Positions 57,950 to 64,000 of a stretch of 64,000 nt of DNA are shown here, in pieces. Below the pieces are notes generated by a model, which saw nothing but the letters and a program-made list of their open reading frames with translations, was not told where the DNA came from and made no database searches. The position numbers and the translations under genes are program-made. Position 1 is the stretch's first letter. Every line of letters begins with the position of its first letter. This DNA is from Malania oleifera (taxonomy: Eukaryota; Streptophyta; Magnoliopsida; Santalales; Ximeniaceae), in assembly GCF_029873635.1 (NCBI RefSeq), contig NC_080421.1, forward strand, positions 36,188,617-36,252,616. Direction: 5' to 3'.

Positions 57950-58790
57950 CCATGGATGTTGAATCAGATGAGACTGTCTTGTGGCATATGCACCTTGGGC
58001 ATATGGGGGAACACGACATGAATGAATTGCACAAAAGGAAACTCTTGAAAGGCTTGAAATCATGTTAGCTGGAATTTTGCAGGAGATATGTTCTTGGAAA
58101 ATGGAACTAGGCAAAGTTTGGATCAGCTATTCACAAGACAAAAAGTATTCTTGACTTTGTACATTCAGATGTTTGGGGTCCAATTAGAGTTGCATCAAAG
58201 GGTGGACACATGTATTATGTGAGTTTCATTGATGATTACTCACAGAAGATCTAGGTTTACTTCATGCATCGCAAATTAAGTACATTTTCAAATTTTAAGA
58301 TTTGGAAGGTTGAAGTGGAGAACCAGAGGGGGAGGAGAATCAAATGTTTAAGGTCGAATAATGGGACCGAGTACGCTGATTCTCGTCTTATGGTGTTTTT
58401 TCCGGAGCAGAGCATCAAGAGACATTTTATAGTTTGCCAGACACCTCAACAAAATGGTGTGGCAGAACGAATGAACTAAACTCTTGTTGATAGGGCTTGG
58501 TGTCTCACATTGAATGCAGAGCTACCGAAGAACTTCTGGGTCGAGGCAGTTAGTATGACTTGTTTTCTAGTAAACAGATCACCAAAAGCATCACTAGAAG
58601 GTAAAGTGGCGAAAGAGGCATGGACGGTAAATTCAGTAGACTATTCTGAATTGAAAGTATTCAGGTGTCTAGCCTATGTCAACGTGTCTAGTGAGGAGAG
58701 GTCTAAGCCTGACCCAAAGTCTAGTCGTTGCACATATTTTGGGTATCTAATAGGTGTAAAGGGGTACAAGCTATGAGACCCAATGGCAAA
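57950..58790 (+). pseudogene. Copia integrase (Tork-like, plus-strand element)
   Basis: The zinc region has LWHMHLGHMGEHDMNEL with its two His; the Cys pair is interrupted by a stop. The core shows [14 protein letters not shown] and TPQQNGVAERMN. The second acidic site reads RSNNGTEY, so the middle catalytic Asp is Asn. C-terminal words FWVEAVSMTCFLVNRSPKAS and FRCLAYVNV are clear. Several stops are present. Confidence 0.88.
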
Positions 58791-59060
58791 CAAGTTGGTG
58801 ATCAATAGGGATGTAGTCTTTGATGAGAAGGCTATGGTGAAGCGTACTCAAGAATGTGATGAATAGAAACATGAGCCAGAAAGCTGGGGCAGTGATGAAC
58901 ATATTGTGCAAGTGGAGTTGGAAGCTTAGGGAAATGGAAATGATCATGGTCTTGTGGTTGTAGGGACTTTAACTTAGAAAGCCAACAAGTCGATGATATT
59001 CCGTTAAGAAGATCTAGATGCACTATTCAGCCTCCCTCAAGGTATGGGTTTGAAGAGTTA

Positions 59061-59790
59061 GTGTCTTGTGCTTTTCTTACTAGTTGCAACGATCCAACTA
59101 CATTTCAAGAGGCAGTGCACAGTCAGGAGAAAGATAGATGGATGGGAGTAATGATTGAGGAAATGGAGTCACTACGTAAAAATCAAACTTGGGAGTTGGT
59201 GGAGCTTCCAGCTTCCAGATGGGAAAAGACCGATAGGTTGCAAATGGGTTTATAGGAAGAAGGAGGCAATATCAGAAAAGGAAGGTAAAAAATTCAAGGC
59301 ACGGTTGTTGGCAAAAGGATACTCACCGAAGAAGGGGATAGATTATGATGAGATCTTTTCTCCAATGGTCCAGCATACTTCTATGAGAGTTGTGTTGGGG
59401 TTAGTAGCTCATTATGATCTTCATTTGGAACAAATGGATGTGAAGACAGCGTTTCTTCATGGTGACTTGGAGGAACAAATCTACATGACTCAGTTGGAGG
59501 GATTTATTTAACTGGGAAAAGAAAATTTTATTTGCAGGTTGAAGACATCTCTTTATAGGCTAAAACAGTCTCCAAGGCAATGGTATAAACAGTTTGATTC
59601 CTAAATGATAAAAATTGGCTACAAATCATGTGAACATATGATTGTTATGTATATGTGAATAAACTTGCTGATGGCTCACTTATTTTCTTGTTATTGTATG
59701 TCGATGATATGTTGATAGCTATAAGAGATTTAATTGAGGTGAATCAGTTAAAGAATTTGACATGAAGGATCTTGGTTCAGCCAAGAAAAT
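59061..59790 (+). pseudogene. Copia RT (Tork-like, plus-strand element)
   Basis: RT starts near FQEAVHSQEKDRWMGVMIEE. A frameshift near 59210-59230 follows, then GKRPIGCKWVYRKKEAISE, KGIDYDEIFSPMV and MDVKTAFLHGDLEEQIYM. A stop follows in GFI*LGK. The active site LLLYVDDMLIA is at about 59690-59725, after another shift. Confidence 0.9.
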
Positions 59791-59815
59791 ACTTGAGATG
59801 GAGATTCGCTGAGAC

Positions 59816-60592
59816 ATGATTGTAAGGAGATTATGGTTATCTCAGTGCAGTTATGTGCATAAAGTGTTGGAGAGGTTTAGCATGACTGATGCAAGACTGG
59901 TGAGTACACCTCTAGTGAATCATTTTAAGTTGTCTACTGCAGATTGCCCAAGTTCGGATGAAGAAATTTGCGACATGTCAAAGGTCCCTTGTGCTAGTGC
60001 TGGGGGAGTTTGATGTTTGTCATGGTGTGTACGAGGTCAGATGTGGCTCATGTTGTGAGCATGGTAAGTAAGTTTCTTTCTAATCTAGGAAGGCAATATT
60101 TGGAAGCCGTCAAATGTATACTTAGATGCTTACGGGGTACATCGGGATATGGCATCATGTTCAGCAAGCAACAGGGTTGTCCTTTAGTTGTGGGGTTTGT
60201 AGATGTAGATTATACTAGAGATATGGATGACATATGGTCTACAGCGGGATATGTTTTTACTCTTGTAGGAGGACTGGTATGTTTGAGATCCATGGTACAG
60301 TCTCTGGTAGCATTGTCCACGACTGAGGTGGAACATATGGCAGTTGCCGATGCTGCAAAGGAAGCCTTATGCTCACTGTTTTAGTTAGAGAGTTGGGGTT
60401 ATAGAAAGATGGCGTGGCGCTACATTGTGATAGTCAAAATTTCATTTACTTGGCGAAGAATGAGATATACCATGCTAGAACCAAGCACATTGATGTGAGG
60501 TTTCACAGGGTTCGAGAATTGATCGTTTCGAGTGAGCTTGTGTTGGAGAAAGTTCACACGTCTAAAAATGTAGTGGATATTCTGACAAAATG
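59816..60592 (+). pseudogene. Copia RNase H and pol end (Tork-like, plus-strand element)
   Basis: The frame 60010-60384 has TRSDVAHVVSMVSKFLSN, GFVDVDYTRDMDD and ALSTTEVEHMAVADAAKEAL. The first Asp-containing site is recognisable although changed from the common DADYAGD. Downstream, YHARTKHIDVRFHRVREL and DILTK close pol near 60592. Confidence 0.88.
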
Positions 60593-60741
60593 AGTTACTT
60601 GAGAGAAGTTCTAGTATTTTTTGGACTTAATCTATGTCTCCAAGAGAGAGAAGGCAGACACACCCAACGAAGTGTGTACAAATTCAAGGTAGAGCAGTTA
60701 AACATGTTTTTTGGGATTCTCCTAAGGGGCGTAAAATTGCC

Positions 60742-60752
60742 AAGGTGGAAAT
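60742..60752 (+). other. Polypurine tract of the Tork-like copia
   Basis: AAGGTGGAAAT lies directly before the 3' LTR start TGTTGTTTTTGG. Confidence 0.75.
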
Positions 60753-61342
60753 TGTTGTTTTTGGCTCTTATACTTTGCTTTTCTAAAGCAAAGAAGGAAC
60801 AAATAAAAAAAATGAAGGAGCAACACAGTAAGAGATCGTCGACGAATGCTCTGTGTTCGTTGACTAGAGGACAGTAAGAACTCGTCGACGAAGGTTTTGA
60901 AATCGTCGATAGAAAATACCGAGAGCAAGAAAATCTCTAAGTTTTGGACTTATCAATGAAAGCATGTTATCGTCAACGAGTGGTCTTCTATGGATCGTCG
61001 ACGAAGCCCTAAACTCGACAACGAAAGACACTTGGGCTGCGAGCAGTTTTTCTAAATTTTGAATTTTTGAACGTTGGTTGGTTGGGTAAATGGAGGGAAA
61101 CCTCCGAGGAACTTCTATATATGTTATTTTGGGCATATATTAAATAGAGAGTGATCATTTTGAGAAGTGTATTGTGTACATTGTGATTTCCATAGTGAAA
61201 TTTGTATGTCATTACTTCCATGGATGTAGGCTTTGCCGAACAATATAAATCTTTGTGTTGTTCTTATTTTAGTTGTGTGTTATTTACTTGTTGTTGTTTA
61301 TTCTGCTCTGTATCTTCATTATTTGATACATATCAACAACAA
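60753..61342 (+). repeat. 3' LTR of the Tork-like copia
   Basis: About 590 bases, colinear with 56127-56680. U3 has TCGTCGACGA-type words at about 60838, 60886, 60905, 60972, 60997 and 61015, then TATATATG at 61116. The end ATATCAACAACA runs into an AAC/AAT microsatellite, so the terminus is approximate. Confidence 0.88.
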
Positions 61343-61349
61343 CAACAAC

Positions 61350-61414
<65 letters not shown>
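61335..61414. repeat. (AAC)n(AAT)n microsatellite
   Basis: About five AAC units followed by about 22 AAT units, starting at the LTR terminus. The poly-asparagine frame here is an artefact. Confidence 0.95.
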
Positions 61415-61415
<1 letters not shown>

Positions 61416-62190
61416 TAAGCATGTAAAAGAACCGGTGGTTAAACCAAAAAACATGTACTATGCATGCTCTAATTTCAAAAATAAAGAGAAAGCCGGTTGT
61501 TGAAATGCCTAATTTATCCTAGAATTATAGGATTCTTAGATTAAAAAAGGATTGATTTTCATGTTGTATTGGATTTTAGCCTAAATGATGCATGTTATCA
61601 ATTGAAAGTCGGTAAATGGCATATGCAAGCTATTATATATATATATAATTCAACTAGTAAATATATAGAAATCCACACCCCAAATGCAAGTAATCTCCTT
61701 CTTTTCTAACCTTTGCCCACTAGAAAAAAAAAAATATCTATGACGCTATAGCTATTTTTATGATCCACACACACACACACACATATCGAATTGAAATGAG
61801 CAGAGTAAAGATCTCACCAACGCATTTAGTGGTGATGGACTACAGTTACCTATGTTGTAGCTTTTGAGAGCTCTACAAGTATGGTTTGAGCATTCGAGAC
61901 CTTATACTCAAGTTCATTAGAGCATATTTGATTAAGACACTAGCCCAGTCATCTCACCATTAAAAAGAGTAACAACTGAGGGTACACAACGAACCAGTCA
62001 TCTTATTAAAGAACCTCATGGGGGAGATTTAAACTTTCCAACCCTAGATTTGATATTGTCAGCACCAAGTCCAGGCTCAACCAATTGGGATCAGATTATT
62101 TTATCTAAATAAATCTAACCATTGCCATTATAACAACTCAAAATTCATCACAAAACACAATGAGGATACAATCCTTGTAAACAACTAAAG
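61415..62190. other. Apparently low-copy intergenic DNA
   Basis: No reading frame, LTR or domain is recognised. A (CA)n run is at 61767-61782 and a short TA tract at 61633-61646. Composition is more even than in the retroelement regions. Confidence 0.45.
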
Positions 62191-62325
62191 GAGATTGAGC
62201 AGTGAGGAGCAAAATGCCCTTGAAGATTTGACTTTAATAATAGAGGTCTTGAGTTCAAATTCTAAGAAAGAGGAGAAATGAGTACGTCTTCACCTTTTAA
62301 AATAAATAAATAAATAAATAAGATA
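62191..62325 (+). repeat. Possible degenerate tRNA-derived SINE
   Basis: TTGAGCAGTGAGG at about 62194 could be an A box, GAGTTCAAATTC at 62251-62262 a B box, and AAAATAAATAAATAAATAAA at about 62300 a 3' tail. No clear target duplication found. Shares a word with 53203-53227. Confidence 0.35.
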
Positions 62326-62825
62326 TCTTGCTTGCTCAACTTCAATAGTTTTTCATCCCATTATATAGGCTAGGTCTAGTTTTGAACCTAATCAATTTGA
62401 AAAAATAAAAAAGAAAGAAAAGAAAAAAGTGAAGAAGAAGGGTGGAACAAAATTGAAGAAAAGTTTTGAAAAGCAAGGTTAATGAAGAAAAGTTATATCA
62501 TGCTCTGCAGTTTTTCAGTCCAAGTTGTGTTCTGGGCGGTGGATTGTGTCACCAAGGCGCGCTGTCCCTCGTCAAATTGGATGTGATTTGTTGGGAAATG
62601 AGAAATATATAATACTCTGAAAAGATTTTTGGGGGCCACCCCACGTACTCACTCTCCTGCCTTCCCTTTTTTATTTTATTTTATTGATTATCCACTGCGT
62701 CGCCTAATTTGGTCACACATTCTAGAAAAATAGGCAACCTGTGGATCAGATGGATCATCCTCTTTAAATCATTTCGTTTGGTCCCTTTCATTTCATCTCC
62801 CCTTTACCTGTGTTTTAAAATTATA
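62326..62825. other. Intergenic DNA, no gene seen
   Basis: A purine-rich AAGAAAAGAA stretch at 62400-62460, then more balanced sequence. It could hold promoter-like DNA of a gene beyond the window, but nothing in it proves that. Confidence 0.4.
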
Positions 62826-63035
62826 GTCAGCATTGGATAAGTGGGAAGGGCGTGCTGGGGATGGGCCGTAGTTCGATTCCTGCCATCATGATCAAATTCG
62901 GCGGCGGCTTCTCCGGGTGTGAGAATAGTTGAGCACCCTGTGATCCCGCCAAGGTGTGCCCGATCAAATGGGAGTGTCAACTGGATGTGTCGGAAAAATC
63001 AGGATACCCGAAGTAATAAATAAAAAAAATAAATC
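62826..63035 (+). mobile_element. tRNA-derived SINE, 210 bp, TSD AATTATA
   Basis: A box TGGATAAGTGG at 62834-62844 and B box AGTTCGATTCC at 62870-62880 are 25 bases apart inside a body that starts GTCAGCATTGG, as in RNA polymerase III promoters of tRNA-derived SINEs. The body ends in an A-rich tail (AATAAATAAAAAAAATAAAT, about 63014-63034). The 7-base word AATTATA lies exactly on both sides (62819-62825 and 63036-63042). The short A-B distance and lack of a cloverleaf argue against a real tRNA gene. Confidence 0.75.
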
Positions 63036-63042
63036 AATTATA

Positions 63043-64000
63043 CTTGAAAGCTTGAAGCACAAAATTTATGTTATATTGAAATCGAATTCGTTGTCCCAAA
63101 CAGAGCAGTAAATACTTGATGTTTCATTTGTAGAATTTGATAGCCAAAACTAATGGAAAAGCCGCACACTAAACCACTTACTTATGAACTAAATTCAATC
63201 TTGGCATAAGGTTGAAATTTAAAATAAAAAAATTAATAATTTATTGCTAAAAAGTTGAAGCGATAAATCCACATTATGTTTTCCAAAGCAAAAGCAAACA
63301 CTAGTTTACCAATTAAACCCCTCCTTAATATTGGTTCAGAAAAAGAAAAAAAATTAAGAAAATAAGTTTTATAATAAAATAGGATCAAGACCTACACGAA
63401 GCAATACAACATATATGTGTTATACGATAGCCTAAAGGCTCGTACTTTACCTCACATCTAAACGATACTTATTGCATTTTGGTGTCAAATATAACTCGGA
63501 GAAAATTACCCTCAACAAACTATGCGGGGTTAAAACTTGTATTCAATTTGAATCCCACTGTATTATTTTAACGCTTTATAGTTAGTTTTTAAACTTATGT
63601 TTGATTAAGGATTTTATTAAGAAAAAAATAATAATAGAATTCAATTTTATTACAACTATTTTATATTAGCACTATGAAAATTTTGTTTTAGTATAATTTA
63701 AAATAATAAAAAATAAGTATTTATAATGTGATAATTCAAAATTTTATTTATTATTTTATCATGCATTCTATTTTCTCATCATAATTTTATTCTTTTTCTT
63801 AATGTTTTTTTTTTTTTTTTTTTAGTTTTAAAAATGAAAGGTAAAAAGTAACACTTATTAAAGAGAAACAAAATTTAGTGTCTTTCTCTTGCTTTCGTAT
63901 TCAAGGGCATTACTTTCGTTATAAAAGGTTCATCTTTTCTTAAATTTTATTATCACTTTTGATAATCAAATTTTAGGCTACACATTTTGTAGATAGTGAT
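63043..64000. other. AT-rich intergenic DNA
   Basis: No gene or known repeat recognised. A T21-like run lies at 63805-63825. The right end is cut by the window. Confidence 0.45.

Larger units (their letters stand above)
56127..61342 (+). mobile_element. Full-length but inactive Tork-like copia element
   Basis: Order on plus: 5' LTR 56127-56680, primer site, gag, protease, integrase, RT, RNase H, polypurine tract 60742-60752, 3' LTR 60753-61342. The proteins are of the TNT1/Tork type. Many stops and frameshifts break every domain. The left flank is a run of A; the right flank is a microsatellite, so no target duplication can be read. It is the same family as 21365-24396. Confidence 0.92.

Noticed and set aside
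61233..61418. Poly-asparagine protein
   Set aside because: Translation of the AAC/AAT microsatellite after LTR sequence.
62826..62900. A genuine tRNA gene
   Set aside because: A and B boxes are present, but no cloverleaf can be drawn, and the A-rich tail and target duplication show a SINE.

Overview
The window reads as nuclear DNA of a flowering plant, probably a eudicot, from a repeat-rich, gene-poor region. The evidence is the plant families present: Ty3/gypsy of Athila, chromovirus and Tat type, Ty1/copia of Tork and Sirevirus type, a plant L1-like LINE and a tRNA-derived SINE. AT-rich microsatellites are abundant. I found no convincing host gene, tRNA or rRNA. The species cannot be told from the sequence. 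The only long, intact, recognisable reading frame is a 477-residue retrotransposon gag (13473-14906, minus). Nearly everything else coding is stop-ridden retroelement debris.

Layout. (1) 1-4164: an Athila-like gypsy element on plus: LTR tail, tRNA-Asp-type primer site, broken gag and protease, then directly a 3' untranslated motif; reverse transcriptase (RT) and integrase are missing. (2) 4165-21364: a chromovirus-type gypsy element on minus (3' LTR, integrase C-terminus with chromodomain-like tail, RT/RNase H, gag), split at 7960/19538 by a Tat-like element that carries gag but no pol (7961-19537). (3) 21365-24396: a truncated Tork-like copia on minus, fused to the chromovirus leader. (4) 24397-26340: unassigned AT-rich sequence. 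(5) 26341-51018: a Sirevirus-like gag remnant and LTR holding a stack of nested insertions. (6) 51019-53180: mostly unassigned. (7) 53217-55990: a decayed LINE on minus. (8) 56127-61342: a complete-length but dead Tork-like copia on plus. (9) 61343-64000: microsatellite and low-repeat DNA with a SINE at 62826-63035.

The nest in region 5 can be ordered from target-site duplications (TSDs). A Sirevirus-like LTR (27488-28722 and 50722-50998) received a solo LTR (28723-50716, TSD ATAAT). That LTR received solo LTR A (29114-31374, TSD GCGTT) and a chromovirus-like solo LTR (32060-49565, TSD AGTAA). The latter received LTR B (32564-47848), then a full-length Sirevirus-like copia (33478-46601), whose 5' LTR received a Tat solo LTR (42056-45531, TSD ATGGT).

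The most unusual pattern is regulatory. LTR families that are otherwise unrelated (copia and gypsy, both strands) each carry a cluster of short, family-specific palindromes just upstream of the TATA-like box of U3. The cores are TCGTCGACGA, TCGGTCGACCGA, a CAGACGACTGAG/CAGTCATCTGAG type and AAACCGTTGACGTTTT. The Tat LTRs instead have a long AAT-rich block between the LTR terminus and the promoter region. All functional readings of this are inference.
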